From assembly GCF_035083965.1 (NCBI RefSeq), contig NC_089737.1, positions 13,505,029-13,569,028 of the forward strand: DNA of 64,000 bases, written 5' to 3'. The position numbers were made by a program, and so were the translations under genes. The notes beneath the pieces were generated by a model, which saw only the letters and a list, made by a program, of their open reading frames with translations, was not told the DNA's origin and ran no database searches. Positions 39,346-50,946 of this stretch are shown in pieces (position 1 is the stretch's first letter; every line of letters begins with the position of its first letter). Source of the stretch: Branchiostoma lanceolatum. Lineage: Eukaryota > Chordata > Leptocardii > Amphioxiformes > Branchiostomatidae.

Positions 39346-42300
39346 GTGTATGTCTGTACATGTTCACTTTGATATGGGCTCCTTAATCGCCAAAGTATGG
39401 TAGTAGTAGTAGTACGGAAATTTCTTTCATCCAATATTCAATACTACGATTTTAGAATTTCACAGCAATGTGATTGTCGGTAAATCATTCTATGTGTAGC
39501 ATCTCCAAGTTCAACGACAGGAACTCATGAAAACACTAGCTATAGAACCAACAAAAATACATTTAAACAGCCATAATCATGCCTGGTTGAGGTTCACAAC
39601 AATAGAGCTAGGTCGCTTGCATGTGTTCACTCAGGAATGGACATTGAGATGTAAAAGAGCTTGTTCTCCTATTCATGAATATCTAGGTGCGTTTTTTTTT
39701 CATTCTACGCAAACATTTCAGATATTAGATAGATCATAGTTATAACACACTGTTACAGCTATAGACGAGGTACTAAAATTCGTCATTACTCATACCTATA
39801 GGGCACACCCTCAGCATAGATCCAGCCAGCGCGTTCGAAGGAACCACATCTTCCGTCGCAGATGCCATGGTGTCTTTTTATTCCGCACTTTGGGCATACA
39901 GCGGATGGTAGGTTTTGGAAAATGATTTACAATTTTGACAATATGCTACTAAGGACACTTTCTTTGGCGAAATATACATAGCTGCATGGGCATTGTACCT
40001 CGTATACAATGTAATACTAATAGTCACATATGCAATTACGCAAACATGTTGAAAGCATCGACGTATATACATTGAATTAACTCATAACTAATACCTCACA
40101 ACTGTTAAATGATTATCAAGATAAATTACTAAGCAAAACTATCCAAGGTTGAGGGACTGGGCAATTTAGTGGCACCGTGGCCTATGCCTAAGAATGGTGA
40201 AGTAAGTAAAGTAATCAAGCAAAATACGTTTTGTACGTTACTCAAATGGATTCCTAAGTCGTTTTGTGTTTATGTTTTTTGTTTTTATGTTACTACAGGC
40301 AAAGCCTTAATACTATGACAGAGGAGCTGAAAAACCCCACGAGGTGTGATTTACATCTATTTCTGAACTTTCACGGCGAACTGCAGTCAACTTCTGATCA
40401 ATGCGATTAAATGCTTTAAGTGCTACATTGCTTAATTCTAGTAGACGTTTGTTTATTGCCATACATTTCGAGAACCGTTAGTCAATATAAGATTTTTTTG
40501 TAACAGGTTTTATATGGTTCATTTTGTAACAGGTTGAAACTGTATTTTTTCAACACAAAGAAATAATATTACTTAGACTTTCTATTGAACAGAATAAGTC
40601 TTTGTCATGTAATAATTTTTCACGTCACAATTAATGCAGACACAACACGTGAGCAGTGGATTAAAAGTAGTATACTAAAACGTTTATGGGGTTCCCTGCT
40701 TTTACCACGGGACGAAGTTGTACGACCCTAATATGGTGACTGTTATGAAAGTGACTTTAGTTAGATCTCCCCGCACCTCTGTTGCATAGGTCGACGTAAG
40801 CTGTTCAGAATCTGAAAACCATTATTGTGACCCTGTTTGCAGTATTCCATACTTAATCTTTCAGAAAGATTGCAATTCGTAATCTTAATCTAAGTTCTCC
40901 ATTGTTTCTATTCCCCAGAAACCTAGTACTGAGCATAGCAATATCGTTGCCTCTTGTGACGATCATCTACATACTGACAAACATCGCCTACTTCACCGCT
41001 ATGACCCCAGTTGAACTGCTCGCATCTGACGCTGTCGCAGTGGTACGTATGTATTTTACGCGTACAACACATACAAAACCTTTTGCAACGCAAGAAAGGT
41101 CATATCTAACGAATGCAAAAACCCTATGCGGCGTAAACAACTCAAAAGCCAAGGCACAACAAAAGCAAGACCCTATATATTGTAAGCAAAGCCCTACTCA
41201 ACGTAAGTAAACCCCTATATAACGTGGGCAAAATCCTACTCAACAAAACCTTTATTAACAGTTGCAAAACCCTGCATTAACATAGCACAGACCTACATGT
41301 AGCCAAACCTCTTAAACTTGTCCATATTTGAAGACAAATATATAAACTAAGTGATCAAAACAAAGCACAAACTACTAAAAGTATTTCAACTGCAAAAATG
41401 TTGATATTGAAGGTTATTCTATTTTTTTCTGTCAGACTTTCGCCAACCGTCTGCTCGGTATTATGAGCTGGATCATACCCGTAGCCGTGGCTGTCTCCAC
41501 GTTTGGAACCCTGCTAACCAGCACTTTGGCCTTTTCAAGGTGAAAATAGATGGTATTTGTGCTACCTCGTTATGACATAATCATCTTATTTTCTATTCAC
41601 ATACCTGTTTATTCAATTTGGTTAATCGATGGAATTTAACAAGCCTCCTGATCTTCTCTATTCCATTTTGTATGAACACTACATGCAAGTGAAAGTGTTA
41701 CTAGTACTATACGCGTGTTCACTGATCATACTGCGCATGCTCAGGTCAAAGGTGAAGTCCCCTGAGACATAAACAAAACGCACGTCTGGACATGTATCAA
41801 TCATAGTCGAGACTGTTTTCAAGTCAGAGGCCTTCATCTTCGACCTGCGCAGTCGGATCCGTGAAACCCTTATAGTAACAATTCTACTTGCAAGTAGTGT
41901 TCATAATATACGTTGATGAAGGTTAGACATCCAGGTAATAAGATACGCCAAAAATAATTACTCAAGCAACTGAATAAGATTTTGAAACAGTCAGACATTT
42001 CAGATAGCATCCCCTATCTTTCGTCAGTGACTAAAGATCCTTCTTTAGTCACTGACGAAAGATAGCGGATGCTATCTGAAACGTCTGACTATTTCAAAAT
42101 CTTATCCAGTTGCTTAATGAGTAATTATTTCTGGTGTTCATAATATACCTTGCATAGAATTCATCAAGAGGCCTGCTAAAAGCTACTAAGTATTATTACC
42201 TTCGCCAAAAATTTTATGTTTTCGGTCTCTGTCCGTGTACAACATAACTCGAGAAGCAGTGGATAAATCCTTATAATATTTGGCAGGTGGGTAGGGGTCG

Positions 42301-45300
42301 GGGAAATGAAGATCAACTTCGATAATTGATCCTCTAGCGGAATTCTAAGGTACTGCAGGGGAACTTCCCGATTTTTTTTTCATCTCGTTAAACATTTTGC
42401 TTATTCATCCTTCCTCCACAGACCCTGGATGGTAGCGGCAAGAGGAGGAACTCTGCCGAGAATCCTGTCCATGATACAGATCGACCGGCTGACACCGGCT
42501 CCTGCTGTAATACTACGGGTACGAACAACTTTTTTCAAGTTTTTCTAGATGCTTTATTGACACGATAAAAAAACACAGTGACTTTATTACAGTCAACTAC
42601 AAACTACGAAAAAGAAATGCAAAATGAATCTTTAAATCCTTATTTCTGAGCAGCAAGAGTACATCCGATCCCTAATGTTATCTTACAATCACTTTCGGCT
42701 TGTGGGTTTCAATATATTTTCTTATAACAAAGCATGTCTAAACATCGCTTAAAGCAAAATCAATTATGCTGGCACCTAAAGATAGGATCTGTCGGATTTC
42801 CGTGCGTTGCAAAATTTAGCCGCTAGGTGCTGAAAACAATTACACTCGTTGAACAGAGTGGCGAAGCCCTTACAAAGAAATCAAAGAGTACTTCCGCTCC
42901 CCGGCTCTCTTGTTCAAGCCCTTGACGTATGTCCCTGCGGCCTTCTGGCGTCTGCATGAAAAATACATAATGCATCAGAATAAGATTATGTGAAGTATAT
43001 CATATACAACGTTTGGATAATACATATATAAGGGTGGCAGGCTTTGCCATATGTACTGTATACTAGAATTTGCCCGAGTGCGTACACACATACGCACACA
43101 CACACACAGACACACACACACACACAAACGATGGATGCAAATACACACGCGCATGCAAATACACACGGTACATACACACATGCACACGCACACACACAGA
43201 ATTAACGATGAAAGGGTCACTGCGAAAGTTTCAAGATTTGCACTATATAGTAAATTACTATACCTTATTTTCTCCCTACTCCTGCAACCAACAACACTTG
43301 CCCTGATGGCTTTCTCGATGGCTTTGATACCGGTTGCCGAGCTCAGGGTTGGACACCAGACCAGCATCTGTGGATATGATCAAAGTTTTAACACATATGA
43401 TTGCACGCCTTTGTGATAAAAACGCCTTATTTGCAACAATAGAAACACCTTGACATGAACTACAGTAAATGCAAAAATGTTCGCGGTGGTTTTGTGTGCG
43501 TGGTTTTCACGGTAAGCTCTTCGCCGCGAACCTAAAACCACCGCGAACATTTTTGCCCTCCCACCCCTTTGTCTACTATTGTCTGAAGTGCGAATTTAAA
43601 GCCGGCGCAAACACTCCGGTACCCCTCTTATCTCTGTCTGGTGTATAGAAATATGAACATGACGTTTCGGCAGAAAACAAAACATAAACAACAGTAGGTG
43701 GAAAAACCACAAGCTAAATGATGTACCTCGTTCACTGCTACGTCAAAGTTCTCGTCCCGAGCACCGGTCACCTCGTATTTCTTGATCACGTTGCGAATAT
43801 TCTCCTGCGAAAGAAAGGTGAAAACAGTCATTTATTGCAACCACCAGGCTCAAACACTGATATTTTTATAGATAAGATCAAAAAGTGGCGGCAAATGCAA
43901 ATGGTGCATTTCTGTAAGTTTCAAGCTCTACCGACCTGATGCTACCAATTGATCCATTTCTATAATACATTTATCAATCTTGAAATTGGAACTAGGGTAT
44001 GGACAAAACCTGATTTTGTTACTCTTCCACCACCCCTCTGCATTTATTTTTTGAGTAGCCAGTACAAATTGCGATCGGAAGTTAAATAATCTGGGCTGAT
44101 TTCCATGGGAGCCCGTAACAGGTAAACAGAAAACAATCATGGATAATACAAGTGAAGTGAAATAAAATTCAATTGTTCAAACAAAAATACAAAGTAGATA
44201 AACAACAATGGCAAAACTAGATTGTACAACTATGAAATATAGATATGTTAAAACGAGTCATAATTGGACATGAGATTCTCCTGTGCGGCGTACTTACGCA
44301 GAAATAAGCTCTTCCCGGCCTTCCTTTCCTGCCCGTCTGCAGTAACATCTCAGCATCGTAACACTTGAAAAACAGCAGCTCCATGTTAATCCACCCTACG
44401 TAGTCACGGAACGTCTCGCTGTGGACAGACGGCGGCAGAGGGTACAATCTTCCGTAGATGACGACAGCGCCCGGGTGTCCGGGGACGGGGTGGTGGGGGT
44501 ACGGCCTGTGGTAGTAGTAGTAGAAGGACTAGCTTTAAATATTGCTTCATTTCAACAACAACATAGCTTACGTGGCTCCTGGTAGTCGTATTAGAGGCCT
44601 GGATTGCAAGGTAGTTTACAGCCAATAAAAGAATTATACTTGCAAGTTGCCATCATTTTGTAAACTACATATCAAAACATATTCTGATTCAGCTATAAAG
44701 ATTCAAGAAAACAATCTGATTAAAATGCATGTATAATTTTCTAAACAGTGCTACATGTATGTAACATTGATTACCATGATCAATAATAAAGATTGTGTTA
44801 AAGTTCAAGTTCTAAGGGTTCCGTCACTATACCTGCTTGTGTACTCAGCGAAAGGCAGACGATTCGAGTTGTAGTCGCTGCGAGGCGTGCTGCAAGCTTG
44901 AGGGCCAGCGGACGACCACTCTCGGTTCCCGGCAGTGTTCCACTGGTCGTCCAAGGAACCGTACGCGCCCTGCCCACCATTGGGCTGGTGGTGGTACGGC
45001 CTGTTCGAATACTCGGCAAATGGCAAACGGTTTGAGTTGTAGTCGCTGTGGGGCGGGCGCCAGGTCTGAGCGCCGGCGGGCGACCCCTCTCTGTCCCCGG
45101 TAGCGTTCGGCTGATTGTCCCGCGAAACTTGCGCGTCTTGCCCGTTCCCTGCCGCTGCACGAACAACGGCCTCGATGAACGGCAGACGGTTCAAGAAGTA
45201 GTCGCTGTGTGGAAGCGATATCCGGGTCTGGGTGCCGGCGGACGACGTCTCACGGTTCCCGGCAACGTTCGACTGGTCACCCCGGGAAGCGAACCCGTCC

Positions 45301-48300
45301 TGTCCCTTCCTCGCTGCTGCCCTAACAACGGCTTCGATGAAGGACAGACAGTTCGAGTAGTCGCTGAGAGTCGGTGGCCTCCAGGTCTGAGCGCCGGCGG
45401 AGGACACTCCCTGGCTCCCGACAAAGTTCGACTGATCCCGCCCGTCCATGGCGACGTCCTTCCCACCCTCTGTCACAGCGCTACCAACGACTGCGTCAAA
45501 CGATAACCTTCGTCTAGGCTTAGTGCGGTTTCGATAGGGTCTTGAAAACATTTAGGAGCTCTAAGCAAGGAGGTTAAAAAGTTGTTCCGATCCTCGGACT
45601 TAGTCAAGTAACGCACGCACGCAAGATTGAGAGTGAAATGACGGAATTCAACAAAATCAACATGTTTTCCTCTATCCACATCCGTTATAATGCAAATGGT
45701 AACAAAGGTATTGCTCATTGTGATACCTGTTAACCGTTTCACACTTTTCTGTCTGACACCTAACAATAGGGTCTGCCGGGTTTCCGTGCGTTGCAAAGTG
45801 TAGCTGCTAGGTGCTGAAAACAATTGTACTGTTTTACCTCGTGGCGAAGCCGTTACAAAGAAATCAAAGAGTCTTTGATTCTTTTGTAATGGGTAAGACA
45901 CACGGAAGGCCGCTAAGGTTAGAATAGTTTTGTTTTCAACACCTACGTTTTACATATTACCACATTTTCGAGGACAAAGAGTCTTTGGTTTCTTTGTAAA
46001 TGTTATGCGACAAGGAAGGCCGCTAAGGTTAAAATAGTTTTGTTTGAACACCTGCATTTTTTATACTGTCACATTTTCGAAATCAAAGAGTCTTTGATTC
46101 TTTCGTTAGGGCTACGCCACAAGGAAGGCTGCTACGGTTAGAATAGTTCTGTTTTCAACACTTACATTATATATATTACCACATTTTCGAGATCAAGTCT
46201 TTGATTTCTTTTGTAAGGGGTACGACACACGGAACCCCGCTACGATTAAAATAGTTTTGTTTTAACACCTAGATTTTGCATACCACCACATTTTCGAAAT
46301 CAAAGAGTCTTTGTTTTCTTTGTAAAGGGTACGACACACGAAAGGCCGCTTCGGTTAAAATATTTTTGTTTTAACACCTTCATTTTGCATACCACCACAT
46401 TTTCGAAATCAAAAAGTCTTTGATTGCTTTGTAAGGGGTACGACACAAGGCAAACTGCTACGATTAAAATAGTCTTGTTTTCAGCACCTAGATTTTGCAT
46501 ATTACCACATTTTCACAACCATTCTGATATGCATTCCAGGTGAGGGTTACAATAGCTTCAGTTCAAATAGACGAAAAAGGTGTAACTTCGAAAGTACCAT
46601 GAAGCAAAAATTGTTTTTGATATCTTTACAAAATAAAGATGAAAAAAAACATTGTAGTAGCCGTTGATTAATAGAAACCACCACATTGCCTGTGTTGTTG
46701 TCTTGATAAATATAGCTTCCATGTTTTATGAAGAAGGTTTTATATACTAGTATATGAAAGTGAGACACTTTCTAACACTCTACTTTTTTAAAATTATCTA
46801 TATTCTTATGTATATACAGACAACGGGTTTTATTGTTACTAAACAGCTGGAAAACTGATATAGTATACGCTTGTTTTTTATGAGTATTTCGAAATATTTG
46901 ATTACTTTGATACTTACACTGTATTAGTTCGCCCTCATGAGAGTGAAGCATTGTTGTTGGCTTCTTTTTTCCGCACTGCACTTTTAGTATGTTCCGCCAG
47001 AGGGGCTTAAGTATGCTATCTATTACCTTGTTTTATACGTACTGTGCAAGTTCAAAAAAACTTGGGAAAAAACTTTAAGGGACGTTGTTTGCCTGGGTGA
47101 ATTGTAGTGTATGGACAAGGGCAGGGAAAGGCGACATATTGAAATAACCGTGCGTTATCAAAGAACCCAAGATATCTAAAGTTGCATCATGAACTTCCAA
47201 TATGGAATAGCCTTTTCCAAAATGATGAAAGTACATTAAACTACAGTGGGTTTTTAGCGCGGCACAAAGCCAGCATTTGCCACCTTTAGTATGGACATCT
47301 TATGAAACTGCATTGATTCATAGAAATTCTTTGTAGAGCGCACATCGTTACGATAATGCCTGTATAGAACAGTATTAGATGGAACGAATTAGATCAGCGA
47401 CGGTTTTATTTACATGAATTCGTACATTTTGTATGTTACAAACGCTGTCATCATACACCTGTTCTATAAGTTTGTTTCACTCGTTCATGATTGCAACCTC
47501 ACTGTCTTCCTTTCCTTATATTAAGAATAACTGTACCCATGGCCATATGCTTATATTCACCATGGACATAACATCTTCTTCCTTCCCCAAAACTTGCAGA
47601 TTTTGTTCGGACTCTTGATGCTGATCCCCGATGACGTGTACAAGGTGCTGAACCTGATGGGATTCGCCAGCTGGCTCAGCCTGGCCGTGACGGTGATCGG
47701 TCTGCTCTGGTGGAGGTACAAGAAACCGGATTTACCAAGGCCTATCAAGGTTTTACTTTCTCTGTGGTTTAAATTAACGGTTTAAACAATTAAAGCCCTA
47801 GACCATTATTTTGATTTCTTTTTAATGGTGTAATAGATTCGCGTTAGAGAGGTCTGCACGGAAATAAAGCCATCTCGAAAGATTCAAGATTTACACAAAA
47901 TGTGTACCGTTGAAATAGTCTTGTGCCTTTCTTATTGTATTGGTTGTGCGTTCAAACCCTGGCCAGGTCACACAAACAGTGCTCGAATTTAGTAGATATA
48001 TGTGTTTGAAATTTGAACTGTTCCAGATCTTTGCAAATGAACTACTGTAAATGCATTTAAGTTCGCGTGTTTTTTTTCGCGGTAGGGAGAAAATGGATTG
48101 GTTGCGGTGGTTTTAAGTTCGCATTTGAAGCAGTAGTAGTGCTAGAGTCATAGGTGGGTAAAAAGTTTCGCTGTGGTTTTAAGTTCGCGCTAAAACCGTG
48201 AACATAAAACCACCGCGAACATTTCTGAATTTACAGTACAATTTCACATACTATAGATAAAGATTTTTCAATACCCTCCGTCACTATCTTGGTACTTATT

Positions 48301-50499
48301 TTTAAATTTTGGATGTGCTTTTGGTTTTCAGGGGGGGTGTCCCTGTGGTGTAGTAGTCTGCGCCTTCTGCCTCTCACTACATCGGGTTCAAATGACTTAG
48401 TTGAACCAGAAGGACTGGGGTTCAAGCCCCGGGTAAGACACCTCTGGACAAGAGGCGCATTGAGTCATACCAAATACTTTATAAAAATGGTGCATACTTC
48501 TGAAACAGTATGTTAGTTAAACACACTTCACTGCCAGTGGACTAGCCCCCTGCTACAGTGATTGCAAAACAGTGTGGCCCCAGGGCTATGAAACGGAGAT
48601 GGGCGCCGCCCTATACATCAATAATGGTGTGGGAGGATTTTAACTTTTTAACTTTTTGGTTTTCAGGTGAACATCGTCATCCCAGTTCTGTTCGTCCTTC
48701 TGAGCCTGTTCATGGTGGTGGTGTCCTTCGTGTCGGCGCCGGTGGAGTGTGGCATGGGGCTGGTCATCCTGGCCAGTGCCGTTCCGGTATATGCCGTCTT
48801 TGTACACTGGGAAAACAAGCCGGCATGGTTCCTGTCGTTTGAAGGTTAGGATCGACTGTTTATATCTGATAGTGGGATTAAACCTTTAGCGCACTGAAGT
48901 AGCCGTTTGACAACCGATTATCAAGTAGAGTGTGGCATGGGGCTGGTCATATATATGCATCCTGGCCAGCGCCGTTCCGGTATACGCCGTCTTCGTGCAT
49001 TGGGAAAACAAACCGGCATGGTTCCTGTCCGTTGAAGGTTAGGATCGACTGTTTATATCTGATAGTGAGATTAAACATTTAGCACACTGAAGTAGCCGTT
49101 TGACAACCAATTCTCTATTGGAGTGTGGCATGGGGCTGGTCATACTAGCAAGTGCCGTTCCGGTATATGCCGTCTTTGTACACTGGGAAAGCAAGCCGGC
49201 ATGGTTCCTGTCGTTTGAAGGTTAGGATCGACTGTTTATATCTGATAGTGAGATTAAACATTTAGCACACTGAAGTAGCCGTTTGACAACCGATTCTCTA
49301 TTGGAGTGGGATGGGGCTGGTCATTCTAGTCAGTGCCGTTCCGGTCTACGCCATCTTTGTACACTGGGAAAATAAGCCGGCATGGTTCCTGTCTTTTGAA
49401 GGTTAGGATCGACTGTTTATATCCGATAACCTTTAGCACACCTCACTGAAGTAGCCGTTTGACACCCGATTATCAAGTAGAGTGTGGCATGGGGCTGGTC
49501 ATCCTAGCAAGTGCCGTTCCGGTCTACGCTGTCTTTGTACACTGGGAAAGCAAGTCGACCTGGTTCCTGTCGTTTGAAGGTTAGGATCGACTGGTTATAT
49601 CTGATAGTGAGATTAAACATTTAGCGCACTGAAGTAGCCGTTTGACAACCGATTCTCTATTGGAGTGTGGCATGGGGCTGGTCATATATATGCATCCTGG
49701 CCAGCGCCGTTCCGGTATACGCCGTCTTCGTGCACTGGGAGAATAAGCCGGCATGGTTCCTGTTGTTTGAAGGTTAGGATCGACTGTTTATATCTGATAG
49801 TGAGATTAAACATTTAGCACACTGAAGTAGCCGTTTGACACCCGATTCTCTATTGGAGTGGGATGGGGCTGGTCATTCTAGTCAGTGCCTTTCCGATCTA
49901 CGCCATCTTTGTACGCTGGGAAAGCAAGCCGGCATGGTTCCTGTCGTTTGAAGGTGATAACTTCCTGTTTAGCTTTAATTGCAGACATCCACTCCTAGAG
50001 TGGGGCGAGTCTGCTAGATCTAATATTGAGAGATGATTGAATTACAATGGACAATTTTGAACTGTGAAGCTTTTAGTTGTTTTGCGTTTCAGAAACATAA
50101 TTGCTTTAATTGAGAATCGACTTTTGCATATTACAACTAATGGTTTTGTAGGGACATACCTTTACAGGTAAAGATAGGCTCATATGGGAGGTCCATTAGA
50201 GGTGGAGACAGGAAATTTCGTATTGGGAGGGGGGCTAAGTTAAATGAAATCCCTAATTTATTTAGGGAAAGAATACGCAAGTATTTCAGGTTGATGGGGG
50301 GGGGGGCGACACCCCCAACATATTTTGTTTTGAGGGGGACGTATTTCAAAGGGTAACAGCGCTTTCAGCGTGCAGCTTTTCTAATTATGATTGCATCACT
50401 GGTATTTTCCTCTTTATTTGTCTTTCAGCCTACGTGACATCACGTCTCCAGCTGATACTGAACGTCGTGCCGCAGAATCCAACGGAGAAAATAAATTAA
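37165..50499 (+). CDS. SLC7 light-chain amino acid transporter, copy 2 (xCT/b0,+AT-like, 487 aa)
   Basis: Ten exons with the sizes and phases of copy 1: 37165-37627, 38984-39109, 39802-39907, 40299-40343, 40919-41042, 41436-41539, 42422-42518, 47600-47749, 48667-48844 and 50429-50499 (TAA). Key motifs persist: [27 protein letters not shown], the heavy-chain Cys in [27 protein letters not shown] and [14 protein letters not shown]. An in-frame ATG at 37060 would add 35 residues, but ATG 37165 gives MEEST as in copy 1 and is preferred. The second half of the gene is heavily remodelled. Intron 7 (5.1 kb) contains an antisense gene. Intron 8 ends in a SINE whose target duplication copied the acceptor of exon 9. 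Intron 9 contains six further partial copies of exon 9. An AATAAA at 50941 lies 440 bp past the stop. Function is as for copy 1; different loop residues suggest divergence in substrate or expression, which is inference. Confidence 0.9.
38490..38765. repeat. Tandem duplication, ~130-bp unit, two copies
   Basis: GTGATTGTCTTCGAC, CAGCGCAATCATTTGT, ATTGAAACTCGT and GTTTGACG.ATTCAGAA occur twice in order, in intron 1 of SLC7 copy 2. Confidence 0.8.
39129..39357. repeat. (CT)n(GT)n microsatellite
   Basis: About 50 bp of CT followed by about 170 bp of GT with GTAT interruptions. It starts 20 bp after the exon 2 donor of SLC7 copy 2. Confidence 0.95.
41912..42133. mobile_element. Fold-back element with exact 15-bp target duplication
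   Basis: It begins GTTGATGAAGGTTAGACATC. Arms with ACTCAAGCAACTGAATAAG, AGACATTTCAGATAGCATCC and TTTCGTCAGTGACTAAAG are inverted across 222 bp. Flanks are identical GTGTTCATAATATAC at 41897-41911 and 42134-42148. It lies in intron 6 of SLC7 copy 2. Confidence 0.9.
42780..42875. repeat. Dispersed repeat overlapping the 3' end of the nested gene
   Basis: GATTTCCGTGCGTTGCAAA, GCTAGGTGCTGAAAACAATT, GTGGCGAAGCC.TTACAAAG and AAATCAAAGAGT match ~45770-45870. The TAA of the nested gene (42872-42870) lies within it. Confidence 0.75.
42870..45551 (-). CDS. Nested antisense gene in intron 7 of SLC7 copy 2: unrecognised repeat-bearing protein (396 aa)
   Basis: Five exons assemble in frame: 45551-44833, 44505-44298, 43804-43727, 43367-43264 and 42951-42870. 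Residues 1-239 contain about four imperfect ~46-residue units built around [26 protein letters not shown] and [13 protein letters not shown]; they are polar and Gly/Asn/Gln-rich. Exon 2 has a His/Pro segment ([12 protein letters not shown]) and then a compact region ([23 protein letters not shown]). Exons 3-4 encode [26 protein letters not shown] and a short Cys-containing stretch. No signal peptide, membrane span or known domain is recognised. An alternative GC donor (AGG|GCAAGT) in exon 4 would change the reading frame of exon 5; the GT donor at 43263 is used here because it keeps phase. The final codons and stop (YSLISL*) fall inside a dispersed repeat that also occurs near 45.8 kb. It is transcribed opposite to its host gene. 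Confidence 0.65.
43085..43200. repeat. (CA)n microsatellite
   Basis: ACACACAC runs with CGCACG and TGCAAA interruptions, in the intron between exons 4 and 5 of the nested gene. Confidence 0.9.
43457..43562. mobile_element. MITE (ACTGTAAATGCA / TTCGCGGTGGTTTT family)
   Basis: ACAGTAAATGCAAAAATGTTCGCGGTGGTTTT is in part inverted as AAAACCACCGCGAACATTTTTG. The same termini bound 48050-48238. Confidence 0.7.
45840..46520. repeat. Tandem array, ~115-bp unit, about six copies
   Basis: TCAAAGAGTCTTTGATT, TTTGTAA.GGGTACGACACA, AAGGCCGCTA, AAAATAGTTTTGTTTT.AACACCT and ACCACATTTTCG recur at ~45845, 45965, 46082, 46190, 46305 and 46413. The first unit is joined to the dispersed repeat shared with 42780-42875. 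Confidence 0.85.
48050..48238. mobile_element. MITE (ACTGTAAATGCA family), intron 8 of SLC7 copy 2
   Basis: TACTGTAAATGCATTTAAGTTCGCG at the left is inverted as CGCGAACATTTCTGAATTTACAGTA at the right, with GCGGTGGTTTTAAGTTCGC inside. It is bounded by TA. Confidence 0.75.
48332..48653 (+). mobile_element. tRNA-derived SINE abutting exon 9 of SLC7 copy 2, sense orientation
   Basis: The head is GGGGTGTCCCTGTGGTGTAG, the A-box-like TGGTGTAGTAGT, and the B-box-like GGTTCAAGCCCC; the body matches the 34145-34460 copy. Exact 13-bp duplications TTTTGGTTTTCAG at 48319-48331 and 48654-48666 flank it. The right-hand one is the functional polypyrimidine tract and AG of exon 9, so the acceptor has been duplicated. 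Confidence 0.9.
48740..49955 (+). repeat. Seven-copy array derived from the 3' half of SLC7 copy 2 exon 9
   Basis: The first unit is the real exon (from GAGTGTGGCATGGGGCTG to the donor GAAG|GTTAGG) plus ~85 bp of intron. Further units start near 48930, 49122, 49303, 49480, 49663 and 49856, ~175-192 bp each. Units at 48930 and 49663 carry a TATATATGCAT insertion; those at 49303 and 49856 lack TGGC. The unit at 49480 keeps an open frame to its donor. Confidence 0.9.
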
Positions 50500-50940
50500 C
50501 TCGCTATGTTTTCTATACCGTAAAATGTACCCAACGAATAGGTAAACAATGTTATTAATTAACGATAAACGGCTTTGTGTTTTAATGCCTATATCACGGT
50601 ACTACCTGTTCGTATATCTTGAATAATTTAATTAATTTAATTGAATAATGTGTTATTGATCGCTGCTGATTATCTTTTGTTTGATGTTTAAAAAAGTTAA
50701 GTTAGGGAACGAACTTATTCAGTTATTGGATATTTTCATGTTGCTTTCATTTCAAGTTGAAGTATTCTCTGATTTGATATCATATTGTTATCATTCGTTA
50801 TCGTTTATCATCATTACTATTTTGTGACGAGTTAGATTTATGTTATCATTTGTTAACTTAGATGGGGAAGACCTTGAAAAGCCATCATGGCTTTTTTTTT
50901 CTTTCCCAGCACTTTTATTGTGTGCAAATTTACATGTGCA

Positions 50941-50946
50941 AATAAA
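50941..50946 (+). terminator. Candidate poly(A) signal of SLC7 copy 2
   Basis: AATAAA 442 bp beyond the TAA stop at 50497-50499, followed by A-rich sequence. Confidence 0.4.

Noticed and set aside
45473-45901. 142-codon minus-strand frame overlapping the start of the nested gene
   Set aside because: It reads through the dispersed repeat in a different frame and has no splice support.
48332-48430. Possible tRNA gene
   Set aside because: A- and B-box-like sequences are present, but a 300-bp body and target duplications show it is a SINE; no proper cloverleaf or anticodon arm was found.
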